A stretch of 64,000 nt of DNA from Zygaena filipendulae (GCA_907165275.2 OU015673.1:1069001-1133000); one strand, 5' to 3'. Shown: positions 30,835 through 41,384, counted from the stretch's first letter. Numbers and translations: made by a program. The notes: generated by a model from the letters alone, not told the origin.

Positions 30835-31100
30835 GCATATTATAGTGTAGTAGACTATTTAAATGATACAGACGTTCGGGAATGAATTGCTCTATCCAAT
30901 TACTGTTTTCTGTTCTCCTAGTTTATAAGTATGATCATTAAAAGACAGCGCTGCTGAGTTTCTTGTCAGTTCTTCTCAGCAGAGGACGTATTCCAAACTG
31001 ACGGTAATTTATAGTTCTAAGAACCTGCTGACGATTACAAGTGATTGTGATTGTAACTAATCCTAAGTAATAAATAGCTTTTGAATTTTGAATTTTTCGA
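30835..31100 (+). mobile_element. LINE ORF end and 3' UTR, 3' part of the split copy
   Basis: KAYYSVVDYLNDTDVRE and a stop, the typical last residues of such LINEs, directly after the insertion. Then GAACCTGCTGACGATTACAA, GATTGTAACTAATCC, AATAAATAGC and a TTGAATTT-type tail. Confidence 0.8.
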
Positions 31101-31325
31101 ATTTTATTACAACTGAAAAAACATTATTTTCACATTTGAATATTGCTCAAAAAAGTGCAAGATTTTTCTCTAGAGGATATCGACTACGTGACGAAATCTA
31201 AGCCCCTCTCCCCCGCCCTTGTGATCATTCGTCGTATTTTGAAGACTCCCTCCCCCCCTGAACGGGTCACATTGGGTACGTTGCCTTATATATGTTATAG
31301 GGTAAACAAAAACCACGCTGGTTGT
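31101..31325. other. No recognised gene
   Basis: Short 64-codon frame at 31143-31337 without domain. Confidence 0.4.
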
Positions 31326-31329
31326 ATCA

Positions 31330-31490
31330 TAAAATAGAATAGAATACTCTTTATTGTACTCTTTTCAAAATAATGTTACAGTGAGTTTACAATAAAAAAT
31401 ATTCTTATTAATTAGGGCATACAAAAGCGGTCTTATTACTAGCAATCTCTTACAGACAACCTTTAGGTGGACAGGACAAAAATAAAAGAT
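31330..31490 (-). mobile_element. LINE 3' end
   Basis: Reverse complement reads CGCTTTTGTATGCCCTAATT, ACATTATTTTGAAAAGAGTA, CAATAAAGAGTATTCTATTC. Confidence 0.6.
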
Positions 31491-32310
31491 TTATGTTATG
31501 ATTTGTTATAGGTAGTGCAGAAATCATAAAATATTATAAAAAGATTTATAATGTAATATTATAATTTATCTGTTTACTTACTATAATATTAATTTTAAAC
31601 GACGCAATAAATTCATTTCGAGCAAAAATGTGCCTACCTACCTACTATAATTTCGTTTCTACGGCGCTGTTAACTTCAGTGTTAACACTTAAGATTTAAG
31701 GGGCAGTTACTCGGATTTATGTTATAAGTAATTTGTATTAGGAGTCGTTGCTGCGCTTTCGTCGGACAATGGGGTGGGAATTATTATGTTTTTCACTTCA
31801 CACTGTGCGGGGGAAACCCGATTACGTCGGGTTGTGTTTCATTTGTGCTGTCGAGATTAATGGAAACGTCTTTCACCGTTGGCCTGTAGGATTTTTAATT
31901 TCACCATTCTCAAACCGGAATCGTATTAGTGTCGTTAAGGCTTTATCTGGAGGAAATGAAAGAAGAATGACCAAAAATGCATAGAGTACGTATATTTTAA
32001 CTGAAGCCACTATTATATTTTTCATATAACTTTTTACTGACAGCATTTTTTGTCTCATACTGAAAGTTGCTCTGTATTTAGTGGACTATAAGTCAACATA
32101 AGTCTCGTTAGTGGTGAACATTTGGACCACTTTTCGTCATTGGCCTTTGCAAATTTCATGTAATCTCTTTTTAATATTAATATAGAAGATAAAGAAGATG
32201 AAAGTGCAACGCAGATGGATAAAGAAAGAAAAAGAGAGAAGAAGAACATGATAAGAAACATTTTTGTTGTTATAATTCACAGGCTAAATGTTTTAACCAC
32301 ATCTCACCTT
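31491..32310. other. No recognised gene
   Basis: Frames at 31748-31984 (+) and 31873-32261 (-) show no domain; no splice pair found. Confidence 0.4.
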
Positions 32311-32872
32311 ATACAACGTGTTAATGAATTGACCAAAAACCTGATACACCCTATTTAAATAAATAAATCAATAATATTATCTGATATATATAAATCACGT
32401 GTCACGTTGTTTGTCCGCGATGGACTCCGAAACTACTGAACGGATTTTGATAAACTTTTGCAACCATTTATAATATGATTCAACTTAAAAGATAGGATAG
32501 TTTTTATCCCGGAATTCCCTCGGGAACTGAAGGACATAGAGTACTTTTTTCCCGTAACCTCCGCGGGAACTCCGAAATTACCACGGATGAAATCGCGGGG
32601 GACAGCTAGTTTAAATATAAATTATGTCGAAAAATTTAATAGTCTAAAGTTATTCATCATTAGTTTAGAGATGACCTATCTACGAAATTTCAAGCGCTAC
32701 GCCTGCGCCTACATTTCAGGCGTACGACGGTACACGCCAAATATTGTATTATAAATAATTTAGACATGGGGTGGCAAAAATGAAAAATTATAACCTATAT
32801 TAAAACATGGTGCGATCGATTCGGAAGTCGATTCTGTACAAACTACTTTTTAGTTTTCTTGTGACGTTGTAT
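32311..32872. mobile_element. MITE 'TACAACGTGTTAATGAATT' split by a Helitron
   Basis: Outer ends ATACAACGTGTTAATGAATT and GTGACGTTGTAT. Left part stops at AATATTA, resumes at TAAATATAAATTATGTCGAA after 32610. Confidence 0.8.
32380..32610 (+). mobile_element. Helitron, subfamily B, inserted in MITE
   Basis: TCTGATATATATAAATCACG to GGGGGACAGCTAG|T. Removing it restores the MITE order seen at 20.1 kb. Confidence 0.85.
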
Positions 32873-33560
32873 TCGCCGTATGGTTTTCCCTTCACCACAC
32901 TTACAACTTAAAATTGGTAACATTAGTAGGTACACAAATATTCACGCTTTTAGAACTCTCAAATTGATAGGCAGGGTTTTCTTCTACTCAGTTGGCCCGT
33001 CTAGACTATAGACGCCTAAATACGACCGACTTTAATCATGAATATTCAAACTGACATACTTAAGTGTTAACGTTCTAATTACCTAAACATGCCTACATCG
33101 GAAATCATGGATTAATTAATAGAGCGGTATACATCAAAGGTATGGTTAGACCCATGCTTAGAGTCGCATGAATCATTGATGTTTCTATCATGTTTCCTTT
33201 TGAACCTTCTCATGCTAACCTCAAAGAGGGTGCATGAGTAGTACAGTACAGGTAGGTACCTAATTATTTTAGGGTAGGGTCCTAGCTGCAGTTGGCAATC
33301 CTGCATCTAGGCCGACAGTACAAGAGGCGGTCTTGTCATGATAGGTACAGCGAGGTACTCATTTAGCTTGTATAGCATGAAAAGTGCGAGTAGTAGGTAT
33401 GGGCGCTTATTTCTTTTCACCCGTTGAAAGAAAGAAATATGTATTTAGACACACAACACAAATGAACTAAATTAAAGAATAATAAACTCAAACTAAGCAG
33501 TAATTTAGTTTCCCAGCAAAACAGAAAATCGAACCTTAAAAACCCCAAATGTGTTTACTC
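32873..33560. other. No recognised gene
   Basis: No supported exon; AT-rich. Confidence 0.4.
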
Positions 33561-33600
33561 TGCTAAATAAAGTGTATCTTATCTTATCTTATCTTATCTA
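33545..33600 (+). mobile_element. Retroposon 3' end with (CTTAT)n tail
   Basis: GTGTTTACTCTGCTAAATAA, AGTGTAT then about five CTTAT units (33573-33599). Confidence 0.55.
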
Positions 33601-33758
33601 AATGTACCTAGACTAGCAAAAGATTATGATCGTTGAAGAAACTTTGGAATATCAAGTCAGGTGAATTAAGTATACCGAGGGCTTTATTGGAATCTGTGCT
33701 TAGTTCACCCAGGTACACTAAGCGCAAGTCTACCGTGCGTAGCACTTAATGCACTCAC

Positions 33759-33994
33759 CGCCGCACTCAGAGTCAACTTTAATGATTACTTAGTTAAGTA
33801 TACATTTTTAAAACAAAACTGCCGCAATCAGACAAGTTTAACTAATTAATGTTAGTTGGCATTTAACTAATTAAGTTACATCTCATTAAATGCCAATTAT
33901 CATTGATTTACTGAACGTCTCTGATTGCGGCAGTTTTGTTTTAAAAATCTATACTTAACTAAGTAATCATTAAAGTCGACTCTGAGTGCGGCCG
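33759..33994. mobile_element. Palindromic MITE, Harbinger-like (copy 2)
   Basis: CGCCGCACTCAGAGTCAACT at left, TCGACTCTGAGTGCGGCCG at right; arms extend ~75 bp to GCCGCAATCAGAC / GTCTCTGATTGCGGC (spacing slightly different). Confidence 0.8.
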
Positions 33995-34406
33995 TAAGAC
34001 TTACAACACAAATGAACAAAATTAAAGAATAACAAACTCAAACTAAACAAGAATAAGGACCCAAAACGGACCTTGACTCAGAATTATGTCGTGAGTGTGG
34101 GGACATAATTTTCATTTTAATTTTTATTTTATTTTTTATTTATTTGTTGGTGAATGATTGACTGTGGATAGTAAAGTGTCACAGTGACAACGGTGACAAT
34201 TATTATGGGGCACCCCGGAGGTGATTACACGCCAATCCCCCCCCCTTCGGCGCTCCCCAAGGTGGGGGGTGGTTCAACCGGACTACCAAATTGCCATGTT
34301 GTCGTTTACAATCGAGAAAATTTATAGCAACAAAAACCCGCGAGTACGAATCTGGAATTGAACACTGATGCTATGAATAATAAGCGATAATCGTACTGCT
34401 CGTTTT
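33995..34406. other. No recognised gene; GC-rich patch
   Basis: 34205-34290 carries C- and G-runs in inverse order (AATCCCCCCCCCTTCGG, AAGGTGGGGGGTGG) that could pair. No coding signal. Confidence 0.4.
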
Positions 34407-34789
34407 TTTTTTTTTTTTCATGTCATAGGGGGCAAACGGGCAAGTGGTACACCTGATGGTAAGTGATTACCGCCGCCCATAGACATCTGCAGCACCAGAA
34501 GGCATGCAGGTGCGTTGCCGACCTGGAATGGGGATGGGAACTGGCTTTCAAGTGGGGCTGCCGGAACACACCGTTAGGTGCTTGGCGACAGATTTGCAAC
34601 TTGAAGGTGGTAGCTAGCCAGCCGGGCACTAGAGAGCGCCCTACCACCATGCTATGGTTTCCTCACGATGTTTTCCTTCACCGACAGCTCAAGCTCATTG
34701 TTAGGATTTGAACCTACACCTTGCGGCGTTTAATCCAAACGCACTAACCACTGAGCTATCATCGCTGTGCACTGAGCTATCATCGCTGT
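34407..34789 (-). mobile_element. tRNA-derived SINE-1 with duplicated head
   Basis: Poly-T, ATGTCATAGGGGGCAAACGG through the tRNA-like head. The terminal CACTGAGCTATCATCGCTGT occurs twice in tandem (34749-34768, 34771-34790). Otherwise matches 12.8 kb closely. Confidence 0.85.
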
Positions 34790-35172
34790 AAGATTTCTTG
34801 TGAAATAAATTTTTCTCGCTATGTAGGTATAATAGAGCAAGCAATCCAATGCGAAATTTAGCGCAAAATCTCAATATCACTTGGTACATTCAGACTTCAG
34901 TACATTTAGGTTATTGATTTATAGACTTTCATTTGCAAGCCCAGAGTTATCTGTTTACATTTTATATTAGCAAGATTAGTCGATAAGGGGGTTCTTAGTT
35001 GAAAGTGTATAAAATGTTTATGACAATTAATATACCTAATTTGAAAAATAAACAACGAGAAATGAATATTTTTTATATTATATTCTTGCTAAATTGAATT
35101 AAAAAAAGCTTCATTTTATCGTAACTTTATATTCATTTGAGGTCATTGAGGTGAGACTAAGGTTAGCAGCAT
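34790..35172. other. No recognised gene
   Basis: AT-rich, nothing supported. Confidence 0.45.
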
Positions 35173-35290
35173 CACTTATTTATTTATTTATTTATTGAAT
35201 GCTAACTCTACAGCACATTAAGAAAATAATTAACCAATACAAATTACTCACAATAGTGCCAATGACAGGTTAGACTAAACTTAATGAAAT
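35173..35290 (-). mobile_element. LINE 3' end
   Basis: TTTATTTATTTATTTATTGA tail then ATGCTAACTCTACAGCACAT and AGTGCCAATGACAGGTTAGA. Confidence 0.6.
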
Positions 35291-35855
35291 AGAACTGACA
35301 AGTTACTACAAAAAAGAAAATGATTAAATTAAATAAGTAAATAAAATAGATGACAGATGTGAGGTGTGTGGTGTGAGGTGAGTGGTGTGTGTTTATGCGT
35401 GTGTATGTGTGTGTGTGTGTGTACTTAAAACAAGATGGCCAATAATTATATCCTCAGCAATTTACATATTTATAAAAAAACTTCATAAAGCGTTTACACG
35501 GTGATATTCTGTGCTTGCGGTTTGGCACCCGCTTTCCGACTACGCCTGCTATATTATGTTCTATCTTATCTGAGCCCGATTGTGTAACTTTTACGCAAAA
35601 CAATAGCCAAGGAAATTAACTCGACCCTTCTCAAGCGAAAAACGTCGGCGCAAATAAAATGTAATGAATGAAATATAAACGCGGACGCCGACGAGACGAA
35701 ATTATTAATAAAATTATCTATGTCCATTTATAAATGTGGAATATACTCCTAAGATATGTAATAAAAAATAAATGTTTACCGTGCGTACCTAATCCTGACA
35801 ACGACAATCTCATCTTAGTTTGTCTTAGTACTAGTAGTAGTAGTAGATAATATTA
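35291..35855. other. No recognised gene; (GT)n at 35407-35422
   Basis: A short GT microsatellite; otherwise no feature supported. Confidence 0.45.
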
Positions 35856-36032
35856 ATTGTAAGAGGTTGGGGACTGAAAATCAGCGGATTCGCTGAGTCC
35901 CATCTCCTTTTTGCCGCACCAAATACTATTCATATCATGCTATTCAATATCATATTATTCTGTAACTTTTACTGTAATTGTGTGCTGGGAAATAAAAATT
36001 TCTTTATTTATTATTATTTATTTATTTATTTA
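35856..36032 (+). mobile_element. LINE 3' end with TTTA tail
   Basis: GGGGACTGAAAATCAGCGGA, TTTGCCGCACCAAATAC, GTGCTGGGAAATAAAAATTT then TTATTTATT repeats. Confidence 0.6.
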
Positions 36033-36267
36033 AATTAGGATTTACCGCGTGCAAAAAACGATCGCAGAATACGTAGATGTCCCAATCAAATATGCACATA
36101 AAATCAACATGACCGCGTATTCGTGTAACAACATCTTATGCGGAAACCGAGAAAGGTCCTCATTCACTATGACCAACAACATTCCTGACTGATATAAGTA
36201 CCATTAGGTACGCATGATTTTTTTACGCGATCAAAATATGGTAGATATAGTATTTTTGTAATAGCAC

Positions 36268-36420
36268 TAAGTGTCCCGCGCGGTTACATCCGAAATTTTC
36301 AGGATAAAAAATATCCTTACCCCTTGAAAACGTGTACAAAAAAAAATATGGTGATTGGTCAAGTAGTACTCGAGTAGTACTAGTAGTACTAGAGTTATGA
36401 CGTGATCAAGGGAAACAGCA
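36268..36420 (-). mobile_element. Helitron remnant
   Basis: ACTAAGTGTCCCGCGCGGTT and CCTTGAAAACGTGTAC; strongly decayed. Confidence 0.5.
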
Positions 36421-36452
36421 CAGGGATTAAATTTTATACATTTGTATTTATG

Positions 36453-36887
36453 AGGTCTGGCAAAATTAGCTGCAAATATTTACAGGGCTGAAAGTATACG
36501 TTATAACAAACTGGATAAGCGAAAAAAGTAATATTTTAAGTTTGGTAGTTTTACAGAATGCGAGGAAAATAATCACATTAAAAAAATATTACAACTAAAT
36601 TTACAAGGTACACAATACACGTAGCTCACTAATACGTATACAAGGCACGCGCTACGCACCCACCGAGCGATGGATCAGCTGGTCAGCTCGATTAAGGTCA
36701 TTGATCTTAAGATACCGGCGCTAGGCGATGTGTGTGTTGAGTGACGAGCGCTTTCACAGGTTGTTCTCTTTTTGATTGATTTATTATGTTTTGATTGTGT
36801 TTTTTGTTCTTTTTTATTTTATGAAAATGTTTATAAAGGTGTATACTTTCGACCCTGTAAATATTTGCAGTTAATTTTGCCAGACCT
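36453..36887. mobile_element. TIR element, ~435 bp
   Basis: Left AGGTCTGGCAAAATTAGCTG and right TTAATTTTGCCAGACCT are ends of ~47 bp arms that run in to GAAAGTATAC / GTATACTTTC. Interior is partly GC-rich (CACCGAGCGATGGATCAGCT) but not open. Only copy noticed. Confidence 0.75.
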
Positions 36888-36924
36888 TATATATTTACAT
36901 AGATTAATATTCGGTATGGCATAA

Positions 36925-37045
36925 TTAAGACAAGACGTGGTGAACGTATTTTTTTGAAGTGAAACTCCTTTGAGGGAAAACCAGGTTTGGTGTCGTTATC
37001 ATAACACGACGTTTTATGGTCATAGTGAATAAGGGCCTAGCTCCC
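36925..37045. repeat. Dispersed repeat (GTGAATAAGGGCC type)
   Basis: TTTTTTTGAAGTGAAACTCC, TCATAGTGAATAAGGGCC; related segments near 22.4-22.55 kb and 58.83-58.93 kb. Confidence 0.45.
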
Positions 37046-37329
37046 GCAACGCGATACCAATTTGCGTTAACCCTCCGAGGATGGCACCACCGTCTACGCG
37101 ATAACGTGTAAGGCTGCACGAATAATTCGATTCCATATTTCGTCACCATCCAAGTTATATTGGCGGCGCGTTGGGAATCGGCCTTAAGGAAATTAAATCT
37201 CTCGCGAGCAGCAGGTTTTACATTTTAATGTGGCACGCTATCACACCGAAGCCCGAGCTAGCTTAATAATATTTTTCAATTTTTTTCGTAGGCACTTGGC
37301 GAATTTAAAACGATTTACTTTTATTGTTT

Positions 37330-37420
37330 AATAGCTGTGCCTTGCGGTTTCACACGCGTTAATTTGAGGCTCCGCTCCTTTTGATCGTAGCGTGTATAAA
37401 CCTTCCTCGATAAATGTACT
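37330..37420 (-). mobile_element. Helitron 3' remnant
   Basis: TAGCTGTGCCTTGCGGTTTC, GTTAATTTGAGGCTCC, AACCTTCCTCGATAAATG. Confidence 0.5.
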
Positions 37421-37573
37421 ATCCACCACAAAAATAATTTACATAATATACTGTATATAATATATTGTACACACCAAATCAGCAAATTCTAATCCATTCT
37501 CCTGCTGCAGATCTGCTGGAAAAAATTCGACCCATATGGAATAATATAAATACTTTCGCGTTCGAATATATTG

Positions 37574-37846
37574 TACTAGCTATGCCCCGCGGTTTCACTC
37601 GCGGTCATTTCGGAGACCTACTAGCTGTGCCCCGCGGCCGTTCACCCGCGGTCATTTCGGAGTTACTGCGGGAATTCTAGGATAAAAAGTACCCTCTGTC
37701 CTTCTCTGTATCCCTGACAATGTGCATGCCAAATTTCATCCAAACCCGTTCAGCCGTTTTTGCGTCATTGAGTAACAAACATTCAAAAATCCAAATATCC
37801 AAACATCCACACTTTCATATTTATGTATAATATTAGTAGAATTATA
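37574..37846 (-). mobile_element. Helitron, subfamily A, with duplicated 3' end
   Basis: ACTAGCTATGCCCCGCGG at 37574 and again ACTAGCTGTGCCCCGCGG at 37619, each followed by CGCGGTCATTTCGGAG; the rest of the element follows only the second. 5' region has four ATCCAAA-type units. Confidence 0.85.
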
Positions 37847-38254
37847 ATTTATAATAATCACACATTCCCCCAAAAAGGCACATTTACACTAAATCTAACA
37901 TAAAACTAACAGGCTATTAGTTTGATCGTATTACATAATAAAAAAAAAAACAAGGCATTTAATACACCAATAAGATTTGCGGTTCGTCAACATAAAAGCG
38001 GCCGAGTTGGTTTACACTCAATGGCGAAGAACGGTGGGGGTTGGTAAAGATGCGTCTTTTTCACTTCACATCGAGAGATCACTTCACTCGAGGACGCTCT
38101 GCTGTATCTCAAAGGTTGATCTAGTAGTGATGTTATGAGGCTATTTATGTAGGTATGGTTTTCATAACAACATTCTTTGTGGATCTTTTTTAAAGAATTT
38201 GCTTAAATACAAAATATTGGAATTAAAAAAAAAAATATATAATAGAGTAATTTC
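37847..38254. other. No recognised gene
   Basis: No supported feature. Confidence 0.45.
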
Positions 38255-38420
38255 AGACAATCCGTGGGAATTCCGGGTTACAATATAGTCTATAATATTC
38301 AAAAATAACGTGGCTTTCTATTGGTCAAAGAATTTTCAAAATCGTCTGAGTAGGACCAGAGATTACCCCCTACAAACTCACAACCTTTACTTCCTTATAA
38401 TATGTATTTGTAGGTATATA
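38255..38420 (-). mobile_element. Helitron remnant, subfamily D
   Basis: AATAACGTGGCTTTCTATTG, AGAATTTTCAAAATCGTC, as at 5.2 kb. Confidence 0.65.
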
Positions 38421-38689
38421 GATAAGTAGGCTGTATTTTAGAATGACAATCGACGTTTATGTTAAAAATTTTAAATATTCATAGTTAGGTAGGTACCTAC
38501 TTAAATACTAAAGCCTATGGTTAGATTAACTCTATAGTTCTATCTCTTATTGTTTCGCCTTCTACTTACTACTAGAACACAGAATTGTGAAATTTAAAAC
38601 AAAAAAAGTTTCATTTGTAAAAATATATTAGTTTCCAAGTATAACCTAAATACTTAAGTACCGGTTTTTTTGTATCCTTTTTTATTTAT

Positions 38690-38762
38690 TTATTTATTAG
38701 GTTCTCCAACAATGAGTACAATGCTTATAAAATAAATTCATGTACATAATAATATGCTTATT
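38690..38762 (-). mobile_element. Retroposon 3' end
   Basis: Reverse of the 11.74 kb end: TTATTTATTTATTAGGTTCT, CCAACAATGAGTAC. Confidence 0.6.
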
Positions 38763-38865
38763 GCCTCATTAATTATAGAAGAACACAACATGCACCAAAA
38801 AAATAAATAATAAAATCAACGAAAGTACAGGTAATTTAAGTACAGTACAGTATAATTTTAAAATA

Positions 38866-38936
38866 TAGATACGTGTCTATTATTTTTTTTACTATCTAAC
38901 TGATGTACTGAATATAATTTTGATTATCATACGCCA
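38866..38936. mobile_element. CRE-MITE end fragment
   Basis: ATACGTGTCTATTATTTTTT, ACTATCTAACTGATG. Confidence 0.55.
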
Positions 38937-38944
38937 GAAACGTG

Positions 38945-39062
38945 CTTAATATAAATGCGAATGTGAGTTTAGTTGTTCGTTTGTAACGCTTTCTCACTAT
39001 AACTACTTCACCGATCATCAATAACTTTTGCATACACATTGTCAAGTATAAAAATAATCCTT
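38945..39062 (+). mobile_element. Helitron 5' fragment, subfamily C
   Basis: AAATGCGAATGTGAGTTTAG, TGCATACACATTGTCAAG; no 3' end. Confidence 0.6.
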
Positions 39063-39458
39063 CGGTGAGTATGCTTCGGTGTGACAGAAGAGGATCGCTT
39101 AATGTGTTGCGCAAAACTCGAACTGCCATCACGAACTCCTTGCCTAATGACGTGGGAAAAATATCCCCCTCTCACTCCGACAATTATATCCGTCCCCCTC
39201 GCAATTTGTGTCGCGGGGGCTACAGAGCGTTACGTTCGCATTTTCAAATTGAATCGCCACTCTCTATTGTATCGGTGCAATTGAGATTGGATTTCTTGCC
39301 GATCCTTTAATGGAATTGAAACATATTTTTCAGCGTTTCGGTTTTTTAATCAATATTTTATCAAGTACAAATATAATATAATAGAGATCACCTGCGGTTT
39401 TATTGGGTTGATTTCGGGATTTGTTATGCCGAGAAGAAAAAAACACCCCTGAAATCCT
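39063..39458. other. No recognised gene
   Basis: 39081-39310 has overlapping open frames in two registers (67 and 81 codons) and moderate GC, but no splice pair or domain that I can support. Confidence 0.4.
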
Positions 39459-39521
39459 GCTAATATTATAAATGTGAAAGTGTGAATGTTTGGATGTTTT
39501 TTACTCAAACACGCAAAAACG
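39459..39521 (+). mobile_element. Helitron, subfamily A, 5' part (interrupted)
   Basis: CTGCTAATATTATAAATGTG, AATGTTTGGATG, then CACGCAAAAACG where the LTR element begins. Continues at 40425. Confidence 0.85.
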
Positions 39522-39739
39522 TGTAGCGGGAGCAGGATGGATGATATGGCTCGACCGCCACCAAAGGGGAAGCTTCCCGCCGGGCGAGGTGGTATGCCCG
39601 GGGAACCGCGGCTCCGACTGTAGATCGTCGGAGGTCGTATATATGCAGCGTATATGTGAAAACTTCGTTAGCGCGATTCGCGTAGTTAGTATTCGTCGCT
39701 TCATTCTAGTTCGTAACTTGTGGCGTAGAGGTCGCCACA
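39522..39739 (+). repeat. 5' LTR of the TRIM-like element
   Basis: 218 bp. Differs from the other LTR at one place that I see (CGTATATATGC versus CGTATTTATGC), so the insertion is young. Confidence 0.85.
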
Positions 39740-40206
39740 GTACTCCCTCCCAAGACCGAAGGTCTGATTGTCTGAAGCTCAGTTATCTCAATTGCCACTT
39801 AAATGTCCCAGTGAGTCGGGAGTGCGTTGCTATATCCCAGTGAGTCGGGTGTGCATTGCTTTGCTCTGTGGTCTGCGGTGAGTCGAGACCGTGTGAGCGT
39901 GCTCGTAGTCTGCGGTGAGTCGAGACTGTATGGAGCGATGCCGACTTGTTGGCGTCAGGAGATGTCCTGCCGAAATGCCACGCTGGGGATCCAGGGCGTG
40001 GTGATGCGGTCGGATGTGCTGGTCGCTGAAGTCGGTGAGATGCGGGTGCTTGGTATCAGGACCAGGAAGCTCAGTGCGTCGGCTGCGTTGGCCCTGAAGG
40101 TTGACCCGTTGTTGGCTTGAGACTGCTTCCAGGGACTGCTGGAGGTGGAGAAAGGCTGCATGATGAATGTGATGAAGGTTGCTTCCAATCACGTCGGGGT
40201 CACCAC

Positions 40207-40424
40207 TGTAGCGGGAGCAGGATGGATGATATGGCTCGACCGCCACCAAAGGGGAAGCTTCCCGCCGGGCGAGGTGGTATGCCCGGGGAACCGCGGCTCC
40301 GACTGTAGATCGTCGGAGGTCGTATTTATGCAGCGTATATGTGAAAACTTCGTTAGCGCGATTCGCGTAGTTAGTATTCGTCGCTTCATTCTAGTTCGTA
40401 ACTTGTGGCGTAGAGGTCGCCACA
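40207..40424 (+). repeat. 3' LTR of the TRIM-like element
   Basis: 218 bp; followed directly by AACGGCTGAA of the interrupted Helitron. Confidence 0.85.
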
Positions 40425-40537
40425 AACGGCTGAAAGGATTTGGATGAAATTTGGCATTTACGTTGTCAGCGGTACAGAGAAGGACATAGGGTACTTTTTA
40501 TCCCGGAACCGCTGGAAATCGCGAGGCCCAGCTAGTT
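40425..40537 (+). mobile_element. Helitron, subfamily A, 3' part (interrupted)
   Basis: AACGGCTGAAAGGATTTGGA through ATCGCGAGGCCCAGCTAGT; the hairpin is partly deleted. Confidence 0.85.
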
Positions 40538-40627
40538 ATATTGATATTATGATACTTGTAAATAAGTAAGTAGGTATCATGTTTCATTCGAATGTTATAA
40601 ATCCATTTAATATAATATATAGTATGT

Positions 40628-40757
40628 GTAGTATGTGTATATAATATGTGTAGTATATACCACGTTTGCTTGGTTACCACGACACAAGCTTATAGCTTAG
40701 TGTGGGATCAAGTAGATCTGTGTGTTGTGAAGTGGATTATTATTATTATTATTATTT
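40628..40757 (+). mobile_element. SINE-2, 5' truncated, (TTA)n tail
   Basis: TAGTATATACCACGTTTGCT, GATCAAGTAGATCTGTGTGT, then ATT repeats. Confidence 0.75.
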
Positions 40758-40882
40758 AAGTCCACATGTGCGTGGACATTGTATAGACACAAAGACAGAT
40801 ATAGATAAAAAAAAGAGGTACCTTTCTTCACTGAATTATAAGATTTCAGAAGAAACGCTAAATAAGAACTCCTGCCCTCTTA

Positions 40883-41211
40883 GGCATGTTGACTAATTTT
40901 TATTTTTTAGTCCGTCTTGTAGATTATTAAAAAATATTGGACACGTATTTTTTCTTTTTTTATGTAATCAAAAAATAACGGTGATATATTGAGTTGAAAT
41001 TTCGCGTGACGTCCCTATTCTGACAGTTTTTATGGCGGTTTTAGCGGTTAGTGACGTCACGACCCCCTCACCCTAAACTTTAATGCGCTTTATCTCTGTA
41101 TATTTTAATTTATTTGAAAAAGCAAAAAATACGTGTCTATTGTTTTTTTATTTTCTAACTGACGGACTAATTAGAATTTTGATTTTCAAACAGTAGTCCA
41201 CATCCCCATTG
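40883..41211. mobile_element. MITE with paired CRE palindromes (copy 7)
   Basis: TAGGCATGTTGACTAATTTT and AGTAGTCCACATCCCCATTG ends. TGACGTCA at 41052-41059; partner decayed to TGACGTCC. Confidence 0.85.
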
Positions 41212-41219
41212 TTATCTCT

Positions 41220-41360
41220 GCAGAAAATTTAGAATCGCTTTGTCACGTTGTCACGCAAAATTAGACGACTATTTTTCAGGACGATGCGATATCACGATGC
41301 GTTCCTTGGTTTTCTATAGATAGCGATAACGATTAACGATTGTCAACTTGGCTAAAGGGG
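41220..41360. repeat. Diverged repeat shared with 19.1 kb
   Basis: CGATATCACGATGCGTTCCT, GATTGTCAACTTGGCTAAAG. Class unknown. Confidence 0.45.
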
Positions 41361-41384
41361 CTGGGGTTATAGAAATATGAGGAA

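Larger units (their letters stand above)
39522..40424 (+). mobile_element. Miniature LTR retrotransposon (TRIM-like), 903 bp
   Basis: Two direct repeats of 218 bp enclose 467 bp. Each starts TGTAGCGGGAGCAGG and ends GGTCGCCACA, the TG...CA termini of LTRs. AACG is duplicated on both sides of the insertion, within the Helitron phrase AAAAACGGCTGAA. The internal part is too short for gag-pol and has no protease, RT or integrase motif. It does contain a tandem phrase (CCCAGTGAGTCGGG twice; GTCTGCGGTGAGTCGAGAC twice). Strand is assigned by LTR reading direction and is provisional; no clear primer binding site was seen. Confidence 0.85.

Noticed and set aside
39827..40249. 97- and 139-codon frames inside the TRIM-like element
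   Set aside because: No gag, protease or zinc-knuckle motif; overlapping frames on both strands in GC-rich DNA.
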